8,551 bases of DNA from Syntrophobacteria bacterium (GCA_029289015.1 JARFUL010000327.1:1-8551); one strand, 5' to 3'. Positions 1 to 6,728 are shown, numbered from the stretch's first letter. The notes: generated by a model from the sequence alone, not told the origin. Numbers and translations are program-made.

Positions 1-376
1 TGGACACCGCGTAGGGGTCGGGGAAGGGCTCCCGAACCCGGGGGTAGCCCTTGGTGTCGCGGTCTATAAAATGGATGGGAATATCGTTCTCAAGGGCCAG
101 GCGGCAGGCCTCCATCACGGGGTCGGTGACCTCCACGAGGAGGTACACGAACGCGCCGTCATCCTCCTCGTAGTGGACCACGGAGAGAAAGGGCAGCCTG
201 GCCACGCCTCGCAGCACCTTCTCCCGTATGGTGGGCGGGAGCTCCACCGCGACCGCGGAGGGTCTCACCCGGCGGAACCTGCGCGCCACCTCGAGCGCGA
301 ACTCTAGGCGCCCGTGGAGCACGGGGACGAAATGGATGCTCTGGCGGGTCAGTCCCTGGCCCATTTTGGACACCAT
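1..376 (-). CDS. TraB/ChaN/EreA-like superfamily protein (DUF5682-like), 5' part only
   Basis: This is the open frame immediately downstream of the MoxR ATPase gene. It runs off the left edge, leaving 125 complete codons. I chose ATG at 376; an in-frame TTG at 394 overlaps the MoxR stop and an in-frame ATG at 364 is also possible, and none has a clear ribosome binding site. Early in the protein is FVPVLHGRLEFA, then a helix of the form EVARRFRRVRPSAVAVELPP. This resembles the His/Glu pattern (GxxHxxxE, then rPdaVavELp) of TraB/PrgY, ChaN and DUF5682-type proteins. It continues with LPFLSVVHYE, a DPVMEACRLA helix, and IPIHFID before YPRVREPFPDPYAV. DUF5682-type proteins are known to occur next to MoxR and VWA genes, which fits the context. 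The enzymatic activity is unknown. The frame is quite certain; the family is judged by pattern only. Confidence 0.6.
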   Translation of the reverse strand, partial: MVSKMGQGLTRQSIHFVPVLHGRLEFALEVARRFRRVRPSAVAVELPPTIREKVLRGVARLPFLSVVHYEEDDGAFVYLLVEVTDPVMEACRLALENDIPIHFIDRDTKGYPRVREPFPDPYAVS

Positions 377-390
377 CCCGGGCAGCGCGC

Positions 391-1233
391 TCAAAAGCGC
401 GAGTCAAGGTAGATGAGGGCCTCCTCCCCCAGTATGAGCCTCATGGCCTCCGCGACCGCGAGAAACACTAGGCCCGGGTTGCGCGGCCCCTCGGCACCCT
501 TCAGCTTCTTGAGCGCGTATCTGCCTATGTTTATCCCGTCCCGCACGGTGAAGGGCTCCTGCGCGCGGTGCGCGGCCTCGAGGAAGTCGGCCAGGTAGTC
601 GAGTATCTCGTCGGGAGCAAAGGGGAGGTTCTGGGCCAGGATGGCCCTCTCCTCCTCCCTCTCGGGGAAGTCGATTAATATCTTGGGGGTGAGCCTCGAC
701 TCGATGTACTCGGGGAGCTCATAAGTCGACGCGTCGTCGTTCATGGTGGCCACGAACCTGAAGTCCGGGTGCGCGCGCACCTTTACCCCCGCGACGAGGG
801 ACTCCACGTACCTCCTCGTGTCCAAGAGGGGCGCCAGCGAGGCCCAGCTCTTCTCGGACATGCGGTTGCCCTCGTCCAGGATCGCGATGGAGCCGGTGAT
901 CATCGCGGAGACTATGGAGGACGCGACGTAGCGGATCTTCTGGCCCTCGTCCACCACCGGGGTGATGATGAGGTCTTCCGGGCGGGTGTCCATGGTGGCC
1001 TGGAAGAGGTAGACGTCCCTCCCCAGCCCCTTGGCCGCGGCGTAGGCCAGGGTGGTCTTGCCCACTCCGGGCTTGCCGATGAGCCGGGGGTTCATGGGCA
1101 GGTCGTCCTCCCGGACCAGCAGCCACGCGGCCAGCACCTGGTCCATGAGGTCCCGCTGGCCCACCCACCCGAGAGGCAGCTCGTCCGGGTGGGACAGGTG
1201 GATGTTAACCGAATCTATGACTACCTTCCTCAC
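391..1233 (-). CDS. MoxR-family AAA+ ATPase
   Basis: A 280-residue AAA+ ATPase of the MoxR/CoxD type, which usually acts as a chaperone-like ATPase with a VWA-domain partner to insert cofactors or remodel a protein complex. Walker A is GKPGVGKT (residues 53-60), Walker B is SIAILDEGNR (115-124, catalytic D120/E121), and sensor 1 is ATMND (162-166). A candidate arginine finger is R180 in ESRLTPK, and the C-terminal lid helices span about 195-280. MoxR proteins are usually about 300-330 residues, so this is near full length with a short N-terminus. The start is GTG at 1233, with AGGGG at 1244-1240 six bases upstream. The next gene on the strand starts within 15 bases of the stop, so the two are very likely co-transcribed. 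The substrate cannot be told from this sequence. Confidence 0.9.
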   Translation of the reverse strand: MRKVVIDSVNIHLSHPDELPLGWVGQRDLMDQVLAAWLLVREDDLPMNPRLIGKPGVGKTTLAYAAAKGLGRDVYLFQATMDTRPEDLIITPVVDEGQKIRYVASSIVSAMITGSIAILDEGNRMSEKSWASLAPLLDTRRYVESLVAGVKVRAHPDFRFVATMNDDASTYELPEYIESRLTPKILIDFPEREEERAILAQNLPFAPDEILDYLADFLEAAHRAQEPFTVRDGINIGRYALKKLKGAEGPRNPGLVFLAVAEAMRLILGEEALIYLDSRF

Positions 1234-1299
1234 TTAGAACCCCTATCGGGAAATCAAGGGTTAAATAATCGGCAAAAAGGCCCAATTACTCATAGATTC

Positions 1300-1328
1300 A
1301 TGCTAATCTTTTTCATGGAAATTTTCAA
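1300..1328 (-). promoter_or_regulatory. Candidate sigma70-type promoter for the MoxR operon
   Basis: On the minus strand there is TTGAAA (1328-1323, five of six to the -35 consensus), a 17-base spacer, and TAGCAT (1305-1300, four of six to the -10 consensus). It would give a leader of about 60 bases before the GTG at 1233. In this leader AACCC (1262-1258) can pair with GGGTT (1242-1238), covering part of the ribosome binding site. The match is modest and the region is AT-rich, so this is only a candidate. Confidence 0.35.
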
Positions 1329-1353
1329 CCGATGGGGTAACTTTAGCCAGGGG

Positions 1354-1438
1354 CACGCAAGCGTGGCCGAACCATCCTCGGGCCCCGCGGGCGCGCAAGA
1401 GTCGCGCGCACGTCCCACGCTCTGACCTGAAGGGATGG
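1354..1438 (+). promoter_or_regulatory. Possible structured 5' leader of the rhodanese operon
   Basis: Several complementary segments sit just before the rhodanese start. AGCGTGG (1360-1366) can pair with CCACGCT (1415-1421) and would enclose a GCGCGC hairpin (1391-1396 with 1404-1409, 7-base loop). CCATCC (1372-1377) is complementary to GGATGG (1433-1438), which overlaps the likely Shine-Dalgarno AAGGGA (1430-1435). CACGC (1354-1358) competes by pairing with GCGTG (1361-1365). I do not recognise a known riboswitch. GC-rich DNA produces such pairings by chance, so regulation here is an inference. Confidence 0.25.
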
Positions 1439-1441
1439 CCT

Positions 1442-1924
1442 GTGAGCAGTTTCTGGGGAAAGACCGCTAAAGAGATCGCGATCATCGTGGCCTTGGCCCT
1501 CGTGCTGGGGCTGGGCTCGAACCTGATGCGGAGCGACGGGTTGAGCTTCGCTACTTTGGAGCGGGCCGAATCCGCGGCGCGAGCCCGGGTGGTGGGGCTC
1601 AATGAGGCCCTGGAGCTATACCGGGACAAAGGGGCCGTGTTCCTGGACGCAAGGGACAGGGACTTCTTCGAGCTGGAGCGCATACGGGGCGCGCTGAGCC
1701 TTCCCTTCAACGGTTTTGAAAAGGCCTTTCCGGGGCTCAAGGAGCGGCTGAAAAACGCCCGGGCCATAGTCACCTACTGCGACGACGAGCACTGCCCCCT
1801 GGGCGAGAAGCTGGCCGCAAAACTCTCGGGCATGGGATTCCCCGGGGTCGTGGCCTTTGGGGGCGGCCTGGAGGAGTGGCGCAGCGCGAACGGGCCGCTG
1901 GAGGGAGAGGAGGCAACGCGATGA
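1442..1924 (+). CDS. Membrane-anchored rhodanese-like domain protein
   Basis: 160 residues. Rhodanese domains carry sulfur on, or act through, a loop cysteine. Residues about 10-28 (EIAIIVALALVLGLGSNL) form one membrane helix, so the domain is tethered, probably facing the periplasm if the N-terminus is inside. The rhodanese fold follows: VFLDARDRDFFELERIRGA (66-84) is the family's D-A-R...G-A region, the active-site loop is YCDDEHCPLG (C113, with a second cysteine at C118), and the GFPGVVAFGGGLEEW segment is the usual C-terminal signature. The start is GTG at 1442, six bases after AAGGGA; an ATG at 1435 is in another frame and stops quickly. The stop overlaps the next ATG as ATGA, indicating translational coupling to the MauE-like gene. 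The donor and acceptor of sulfur or electrons are unknown. Confidence 0.85.
   Translation: MSSFWGKTAKEIAIIVALALVLGLGSNLMRSDGLSFATLERAESAARARVVGLNEALELYRDKGAVFLDARDRDFFELERIRGALSLPFNGFEKAFPGLKERLKNARAIVTYCDDEHCPLGEKLAAKLSGMGFPGVVAFGGGLEEWRSANGPLEGEEATR
1906..1913 (+). promoter_or_regulatory. Strong ribosome binding site fixing the MauE-like start
   Basis: GAGAGGAGG lies seven bases before the ATG at 1921, inside the end of the rhodanese gene. It favours this ATG over the in-frame upstream ATG at 1876, which would place 45 bases of overlap inside the rhodanese gene and has no comparable site. Confidence 0.7.
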
Positions 1925-2394
1925 GCGCGCGGGCCCTCTCTCTGGACTCCCCCAAGCTCGTGCTCGCGGCCAGGGTGGCCCTGGGAGCCATCTTCATCGC
2001 CGCGAGTGCGGACAAGCTCATCCATCCCGGGGCCTTCGCGGAGGTGATAAAGAACTACAGGCTCCTCCCCGGGCTCCTGATAAATCCCGCCGCGGTAACC
2101 CTCCCCTGGCTGGAGCTTATCCTGGGGCTGTCCCTGGTCTTCGGGCCCGGGGCCCGGGGCGCGGGCCTTTTGGCCCTGTTGCTCATGGGTGCGTTCGCGG
2201 GGGCGCTGGGGTTCAACCTCGCCCGGGGCCTCGATGTGGCCTGCGGCTGCTTCAGGGCGTCGGCCAGCTCGAGCCCGGCCACCCTTTTGACCCTGGGGAG
2301 AGATGTGCTATTTTTAATGCTCAGCCTCTTCGTTTTCCTGGGGCTCAAGCGGAGCCACCAGCACCCCGGCAGAAGCCTCGAAAAGGGGACGTGA
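1921..2394 (+). CDS. MauE/DoxX-type redox-associated integral membrane protein
   Basis: 157 residues with four predicted membrane helices, at about 12-33, 57-75, 80-100 and 122-142. The opening RVALGAIFIAASADKLIHP, with a KNYRLLP segment after it, and the CGCF motif (C108, C110) before the last helix are typical of the MauE/DoxX family. In methylamine utilisation MauE is needed for making the disulfide-rich dehydrogenase subunit, and the wider family is linked to thiol/disulfide transfer; many relatives occur outside that pathway. No methylamine genes are seen here. The ATG at 1921 overlaps the rhodanese stop. The stop is one base before the next gene's ATG at 2396, so all three genes form one operon. 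The pairing suggests that CGC and the rhodanese cysteines work together, but this is inferred. Confidence 0.82.
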   Translation: MSARALSLDSPKLVLAARVALGAIFIAASADKLIHPGAFAEVIKNYRLLPGLLINPAAVTLPWLELILGLSLVFGPGARGAGLLALLLMGAFAGALGFNLARGLDVACGCFRASASSSPATLLTLGRDVLFLMLSLFVFLGLKRSHQHPGRSLEKGT

Positions 2395-2395
2395 G

Positions 2396-3928
2396 ATGAA
2401 GATAGTCTGCCAGAGCTGCAGGTACGAGCGCAACTACTCCGTCATTGAGATGATCAAGCTGGTGAAGGACTCCACCTGCCAACAATGCGGGGCCAACCTT
2501 TTTGAGGGAAGGGATGAGCAGCCCGGGGACGCGGGCCTGGAGGAGTACACGGAAGCCGACCTTGACGTGTTCGATGACGCTAAAGCCCAGGTGGACCTGG
2601 TGGAGTGCCCCAGGTGCCGGGAAAAGCAGGAGCCCGCGCCGGTGTGCAAGTGGTGCGTGGCCCCCATGGGCGTCAAGGCAAGGCTGAAAAAGCCGCTCTC
2701 AATACTGACCCGCACCGGGGCCGAGCCGTCCCGGGTGACCAAGGGGCTCTTGTTCAAGGTCCTCGCGGGCATTTTCTTTGTCTATCTCCTGTTCGTCGGG
2801 GGCTCGTACTACTTCTTGAAGGACTCCGACGTGTTCAGGGCCTCCAGGGACTTCATGAAAAAGAGCGAGCCCGTAAGGTCCGTGGTGGGCGAAGAGATAA
2901 AAGCGGGCCCCTTCCCCCTTGTCTTCTCCCACAAGTCCTCGAGAAGAAGAAGCTACTTCTACTTCTTTGTGGCCGGAGACAAGGGCCACGGCGTGGTCTA
3001 TCTCAGGCTTCGGAAAATCTCCGGCAGGTGGAAGGTGGCGCGGGGAACGCTGTGGGACAGCAACCTCAAGTCCTACTCCCTCACCCCCGGAAAACCCGGG
3101 GAAGAGAAGCGGGCAAAGGCCCGGGTCGGGTCGAAATACCCGGGCAAGGACAAGCGCGCGCTGAACCAGCTTCGGGACGCGCAGCGCTACTACAACCAAA
3201 GAGACTACAACAAGGCCGTAGCAAAGTACACCGAAGCCATCGAGACCGACCCCAACAACGCTGACGCGTACTACAGGCGGGGGATGGCCTGGGTGCGCGT
3301 CAACAAGAAAGACAAGGCCATCGAGGACCTAAAGAAGGCCGTGAGCCTCAGCCCAGACAGGACCGGCTACTACTACTATCTGAGCTGGCTCTATATGAGC
3401 ACCCAGCAGCACGACCAGGGGATCATCCTCCTCACCGAACTCATGAGAAGGAAGCCCAAGGAGGCCAACGCGTACTTCTACAGGTCCCGGGGTTTTCACC
3501 ACAAGAGGGAGTACCAGGACGCGCTGGACGACATAAACACCGCGATCGAGTTAGAACCCGGCAACGCCAAGTTCTACTACTGGCGGGGCACGACCTACAA
3601 GCAGATGAAGGTTATGAACAGGGCCGAAAAGGACTATAAGACAGCCATTGGCCTCAACCCGAAGTACCCCTCCCCCTACTTTGGCCTGGCCTACCTCTTG
3701 GAGCTGCGCAAGAGGTACAAAGAGTCCATCGCGGTCTTGACGAAGCTCATCGAGGTGGCCTCCCGGGAGAAGCGGGCCTACTACCGCAATCAGGCCTACT
3801 TCAGCAGGGGCAACATGTACCGCAAGAACCGCGACCTAACGGCCGCGGCCAGGGACTTCGCCGACGCGTGCACGGGGGGGCACAGGGGGGCCTGCCGGGA
3901 GGCCACGAGAATCAGGGAAAAGGGCTAG
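2396..3928 (+). CDS. Zinc-ribbon, single-TM, Coa1/Tim21-like, TPR-repeat protein
   Basis: 510 residues in a modular layout. Two Cys4 sites occur at the N-terminus: C5/C8 with C28/C31, resembling MJ0042-type zinc ribbons, and C71/C74 with C84/C87. A membrane helix follows at about 118-141 (LLFKVLAGIFFVYLLFVGG). Residues about 143-230 (S-x-PVRSVVGEEIKAGPFPL, then FFVAGDKGHGVVYLRLRK, then GRWKVARGTLW) resemble the Coa1/Tim21 fold of cytochrome oxidase assembly factors. About seven tyrosine-rich TPR repeats fill 255-497, ending in a Sel1-like ACTGGHRGAC. If the N-terminus is cytoplasmic, the zinc ribbons face in and the TPRs face the periplasm. The start ATG at 2396 has AAGGGG seven bases upstream and is one base from the preceding stop. 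It is likely a scaffold or assembly protein; its partner is unknown. The Coa1-like call is by pattern only. Confidence 0.85.
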   Translation: MKIVCQSCRYERNYSVIEMIKLVKDSTCQQCGANLFEGRDEQPGDAGLEEYTEADLDVFDDAKAQVDLVECPRCREKQEPAPVCKWCVAPMGVKARLKKPLSILTRTGAEPSRVTKGLLFKVLAGIFFVYLLFVGGSYYFLKDSDVFRASRDFMKKSEPVRSVVGEEIKAGPFPLVFSHKSSRRRSYFYFFVAGDKGHGVVYLRLRKISGRWKVARGTLWDSNLKSYSLTPGKPGEEKRAKARVGSKYPGKDKRALNQLRDAQRYYNQRDYNKAVAKYTEAIETDPNNADAYYRRGMAWVRVNKKDKAIEDLKKAVSLSPDRTGYYYYLSWLYMSTQQHDQGIILLTELMRRKPKEANAYFYRSRGFHHKREYQDALDDINTAIELEPGNAKFYYWRGTTYKQMKVMNRAEKDYKTAIGLNPKYPSPYFGLAYLLELRKRYKESIAVLTKLIEVASREKRAYYRNQAYFSRGNMYRKNRDLTAAARDFADACTGGHRGACREATRIREKG

Positions 3929-4102
3929 CTGTAGCGCGGCATTTTACATGCCGCGGGTGGCACTGCCACTACTCTGGCTTCCTCCTGTCGGAGGAAGCAC
4001 GGGGGGCCGTTAGCATATTTGCTGTTGCTAATCCGCCTCAAAACTTTGTTATTACTCACCAAACATCCGAAGGATGATTCTGAAAAGGCACAATGTGCCC
4101 GC
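3929..4102. repeat. Convergent intergenic spacer with six inverted repeats
   Basis: The 174 bp between the convergent TPR and parE genes holds a row of perfect inverted repeats: 3935-3955 (8-bp stem CGCGGCAT, 5-base loop), 3957-3969 (GTGGCA/TGCCAC around one base), 3977-3998 (9-bp stem GCTTCCTCC, 4-base loop), 4010-4031 (TTAGCA/TGCTAA, 10-base loop), 4064-4076 (CATCC/GGATG, 3-base loop) and 4087-4099 (GGCACA/TGTGCC around one base). None on the plus strand is followed by a T run. They probably end transcription from both sides or protect 3' ends; a short mobile repeat family is another possibility. Confidence 0.65.
4083..4099 (-). terminator. Candidate intrinsic terminator after parE
   Basis: On the minus strand, three bases after the parE stop, GGCAC and GTGCC form a 5-bp stem with a 3-base loop (six pairs if the centre is counted). 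It is followed directly by TTTTC. The stem and T run are both short, so termination may be weak or helped by the neighbouring hairpins. Confidence 0.45.
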
Positions 4103-6034
4103 TTAGATGTCCACCTCCCGGGCGAACTGCGCGTTCTCCTGGATGAACTCGAACCGCTTCTTCGAATCTTTGCCAAAAAGGGTCCGCACCGACTCCTCGG
4201 CCCTCTGCGCGTCCGGGATGGTGACTCTCACGGCCTTGCGCTTCTTCGGGTCCATGGTGGTCTCTTTGAGCTCCTTGGGGTTCATCTCGCCGAGCCCCTT
4301 GAACCTCTGGAGGGTGAAGCTCCTCTTTCCCAGCTTCTTCAGCGCGCTCTCCTTCTCCTCCTCGGTGTAGAGGTAGAGAACCCTCCTCTTCTTCTTGACG
4401 GTGAAGGAGAGCTTGTAGAGCGGCGGCATCGCGATGTAGAGCCTCCCGCGCTCAACGATCTCTCTCAGGTGCCTGAAGAAGAGCGTCAGGATCAGCGCCG
4501 CGATGTGGTGGCCGTCCACGTCTGCGTCGGTGTTTATGAATATCTTGCCGTAGCGGAGCCTCTTGATGTCGAAGCTCTCCCCCGCGCCGGTGCCCAGGCA
4601 CGCGATGAGGTCCTGGATCTCCCGGTTCTTGCGGATCCTCTCGGGGGTGGCCTGCTCCACGTTGAGGATCTTGCCCCGAAGGGGGAGCACCGCCTGGAAC
4701 CTCCTGTCTCTCGCCTGCTTGCTCGAGCCCCCCGCGGAGTCGCCCTCAACGATGAAGAGCTCCCTCGCGGCCACCTTCTTGGAGGAGCAGTCCGCGAGCT
4801 TGCCCGGCAGCGAGTAGCGCCCCACACCCTTCTTCACCACCTCCTCCCTGGCCCTGCGGGAGGCCTCCCTGGCCCTGGCCGCGAGGGACATTCTCCTGAT
4901 GATGGCCTCCGCGGCCGTGGGGTGGGTGAAGAGGTAGTCGGTGAGCGCGGCCCTGACCAGCGCCTCCACCTTGGGCTGGATGTCCGAGCCGAGGCGGTCC
5001 TTGGTCTGGCCCTGGAACTCCGCCTGGCCGGGGAGGAACACGGAGATGAGCCCCACCAGCCCCTCCAGCATGTCCTCCATGACGAGCCCCCTTATCCCCC
5101 TGAGGGACACGCTATTGCGGCTGAGGAACTCCCTGACCGCGCGGCTTATGCCCCCCTTGAGCCCGGCCTCGTGGGTCCCGCCCGAGGGGGTGGGGATGGA
5201 GTTGGCGAAGGAATGGATGTGCTTGAGGGTGGTGGAGGTCCACCAGAGCACCACCTCGGCCCTCATCTCGTTGGCGACCGCGAGGTGGAAGGGCTCCTCG
5301 GTGATCCGGTCCTTGCCCTCCGCCAGCTCCCTGGCGTAGTCCTTGAGCCCCTCGGGGAAGAAGAACGTCTCCTCCTCCCGGGTGCGCTCGTCCAGAACCT
5401 CTATGGTTAGCCCCCGGGTGAGGAAGGCCTTCACCCTGGCCCTGTCCTTGATGATCTTGATGTCAAAGGTGAGGTCCTTGAATATCTCGGAGTCGGGCCT
5501 GAACCTGATCTTGGTGCCCCGCTTGTCCGTGGGCCCGAGGTTTTCGAGGTCGGTCTTCTTCCTGCCCCTGGAGAAGGTCTGCTTGTAGCAGTTGCCGTCC
5601 CTGGACGAGAAGACCTCCATGTCTATGGAGAGCGCGTTCACCACGGATATGCCCACCCCGTGGAGCCCGCCGGAGACCTGGTAGGTCTTGTTGGAGAACT
5701 TGCCGCCGGAGTGGAGCTTGGTCATTATGGTCTGGAGCGTGTTCTGCCTGGTCGCGGGGTGGCGGTCCACGGGAATGCCCCGGCCGTTGTCCGCGACGGA
5801 GATGTAGCCGTCCTGGCCGAGAACGATCCGTATGCGGTCGCAGAACCCGTTGAGCGCCTCGTCCACCGCGTTGTCCAGGGCCTCGTTGTAGAGCTGGTGG
5901 AGGCCCGAGGTGGAGGTGTTGCCTGTGAACATGGAGGGCCGGAGCCTGACCGGCTTGAGCCCGGTGAGCACCTGGATGTCCTTGCCCGTGTAGTCGGAGG
6001 ACCCTTTCCCTTTCTTTGTTCTCTCGTCTGCCAT
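4103..6034 (-). CDS. parE: DNA topoisomerase IV subunit B (ParE)
   Basis: A 643-residue GHKL ATPase/TOPRIM subunit of a type IIA topoisomerase. It pairs with the A subunit to unlink daughter chromosomes with ATP. ATPase motifs are EALDNAVDEA (51-60), DNGRGIP (82-88) and GGLHGVG (122-128), with the QTK loop lysine at K345 (EFQGQTKDRLGS). The TOPRIM part has EGDSAGG (430-436), PLRGKILNVE and DADVDGHH (503-510, acidic D503/D505/D507), followed by QRFKGLGEMN (576-585). The length fits ParE or GyrB without the Gram-negative insertion. PLRGKILNVE and the C-terminal FIQENA are GyrB-like, so the ParE name rests mainly on the ParC-like partner in the same block. I chose ATG at 6034, with AGGA five bases upstream, over an in-frame TTG at 6052 that would overlap the protease gene. 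All catalytic motifs are intact. Confidence 0.93.
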   Translation of the reverse strand: MADERTKKGKGSSDYTGKDIQVLTGLKPVRLRPSMFTGNTSTSGLHQLYNEALDNAVDEALNGFCDRIRIVLGQDGYISVADNGRGIPVDRHPATRQNTLQTIMTKLHSGGKFSNKTYQVSGGLHGVGISVVNALSIDMEVFSSRDGNCYKQTFSRGRKKTDLENLGPTDKRGTKIRFRPDSEIFKDLTFDIKIIKDRARVKAFLTRGLTIEVLDERTREEETFFFPEGLKDYARELAEGKDRITEEPFHLAVANEMRAEVVLWWTSTTLKHIHSFANSIPTPSGGTHEAGLKGGISRAVREFLSRNSVSLRGIRGLVMEDMLEGLVGLISVFLPGQAEFQGQTKDRLGSDIQPKVEALVRAALTDYLFTHPTAAEAIIRRMSLAARAREASRRAREEVVKKGVGRYSLPGKLADCSSKKVAARELFIVEGDSAGGSSKQARDRRFQAVLPLRGKILNVEQATPERIRKNREIQDLIACLGTGAGESFDIKRLRYGKIFINTDADVDGHHIAALILTLFFRHLREIVERGRLYIAMPPLYKLSFTVKKKRRVLYLYTEEEKESALKKLGKRSFTLQRFKGLGEMNPKELKETTMDPKKRKAVRVTIPDAQRAEESVRTLFGKDSKKRFEFIQENAQFAREVDI

Positions 6035-6039
6035 TGTTT

Positions 6040-6043
6040 TCCT
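6040..6043 (-). promoter_or_regulatory. Ribosome binding site supporting the parE ATG
   Basis: AGGA overlaps the stop codon of the SprT-like gene (TAG at 6044-6042) and sits five bases before the ATG at 6034. It supports ATG over the TTG at 6052 and suggests that ribosomes finishing the protease gene re-initiate on parE. Confidence 0.55.
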
Positions 6044-6725
6044 ACGGCGCAAGGATTCTCGACAGGTTCTTCTCCTGCCACTTTTCGGCCCTGTCCAAAT
6101 CCGGGCAGCGGCTCAGCAGCTCTTTAAACCCGGGCCCGTGAATGAGCCTGCGCCCGTTCTTCTTTTCCGTGCCCAGGTGGGCGTGGCACATCTCGTGGAA
6201 GAGGACCGCCTTCACCACGTAGCCGGGCACAGACGCGCGGTCGAGGCGGGGGTGGATTCTTATCACCCGCTTCTCCCAGTCGTAGGAGCCGATCCTTATG
6301 TGTTTGAGCCTCTTCCCGGACCTCGTCTCCCTGCCCCAGGTTAGCCCGGCCTTCACCGCGCGGCCGAAGTACCTGTGGTTGAGCTCTTTGAACATCGGCC
6401 CGAGGTCGTGGTGGGCCCCGGCATGCCTGAACCGCTCCCACCTTACCGGCGATTTCTTTACCAGGGAGGAGTTCTCCCTGAAGAATTCCCTGAGGCGCCG
6501 GGCTTTGTGCCTGTTCTTTCCGCTGATAAAGGCCCCGAGCGTGTCGAGCTCCGGGGGGCCCGCGAACCTGAACATGTTATGAAGTCTAAGCTTCAGGGAA
6601 CCTGAGTTCTTTTTGAAAGAGATGAGGGTGAAGGAGTTGTCGGTCAATACCACCGAAACATCATAGCCAAGCTCTCTTGCAAGATGGAGCTCTATGTCGG
6701 CGGTCGTAAGACTCTTTGTATGCAT
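6042..6725 (-). CDS. SprT-like zinc metallopeptidase
   Basis: 227 residues. The zinc-binding motif is HEMCH (177-181, H177/E178/H181). It is followed by HGPGF, whose H196 is the likely third ligand, as in SprT/WLM-type gluzincins. Ahead of it are FKELNHRYFGRAVKAGLTWG (112-131) and IRIGSYDWEKRVIRIHPRLD (143-162), the usual SprT-domain lead-in. The first 100 residues form a basic accessory region, with LRLHNMFRFAGPPELDTLGA (46-65), seen in many bacterial SprT-like proteins. Eukaryotic SprT-family proteases (SPRTN) digest proteins crosslinked to DNA, including trapped topoisomerases; bacterial members are poorly characterised. The start is ATG at 6725 with only a weak AGG close upstream. It shares a transcript with parE, whose ATG begins seven bases after this stop. 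No zinc-finger tail is visible. A role in topoisomerase repair is inferred from context only. Confidence 0.85.
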   Translation of the reverse strand: MHTKSLTTADIELHLARELGYDVSVVLTDNSFTLISFKKNSGSLKLRLHNMFRFAGPPELDTLGAFISGKNRHKARRLREFFRENSSLVKKSPVRWERFRHAGAHHDLGPMFKELNHRYFGRAVKAGLTWGRETRSGKRLKHIRIGSYDWEKRVIRIHPRLDRASVPGYVVKAVLFHEMCHAHLGTEKKNGRRLIHGPGFKELLSRCPDLDRAEKWQEKNLSRILAP

Positions 6726-6728
6726 AAC

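Larger units (their letters stand above)
1234..1441. other. Divergent intergenic region (208 bp)
   Basis: This spacer separates the minus-strand MoxR gene from the plus-strand rhodanese operon and must hold promoters for both. The part from about 1250 to 1345 is much more AT-rich than the surrounding genes. The part from about 1346 to 1441 is GC-rich and full of self-complementary stretches. I see no convincing gene inside it. Confidence 0.7.

Noticed and set aside
769..1425. A 218-codon plus-strand frame opposite the MoxR gene and through the divergent spacer
   Set aside because: It is antisense to an ATPase with all motifs intact and has shadow-type composition.
1876..1920. ATG at 1876 as the MauE-like start
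   Set aside because: It would overlap the rhodanese gene by 49 bases with a hydrophilic non-family extension, whereas ATG 1921 has a strong GAGGAGG site.
2605..3264. A 219-codon plus-strand frame overlapping the TPR protein gene
   Set aside because: The overlapping frame holds the zinc ribbons, membrane helix and Coa1-like region, while this one is a Gly/Arg/Pro-rich shadow.
3935..3998. The two strong hairpins after the TPR gene as classic intrinsic terminators
   Set aside because: Neither is followed by a T run on the plus strand or, read backwards, on the minus strand; kept only as part of the repeat cluster.
4019..5410. A 463-codon open frame on the plus strand opposite parE
   Set aside because: It is antisense to intact, motif-rich parE. 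Its composition is the low-complexity Leu/Glu/Gly/Pro/Arg mix expected from reading a GC-rich gene backwards, with no recognisable domain.
6035..6052. TTG at 6052 as the parE start, overlapping the protease gene by 11 bases
   Set aside because: The ATG at 6034 has an AGGA at good spacing and gives a standard ParE N-terminus; the extra MRRRKT adds nothing recognisable.
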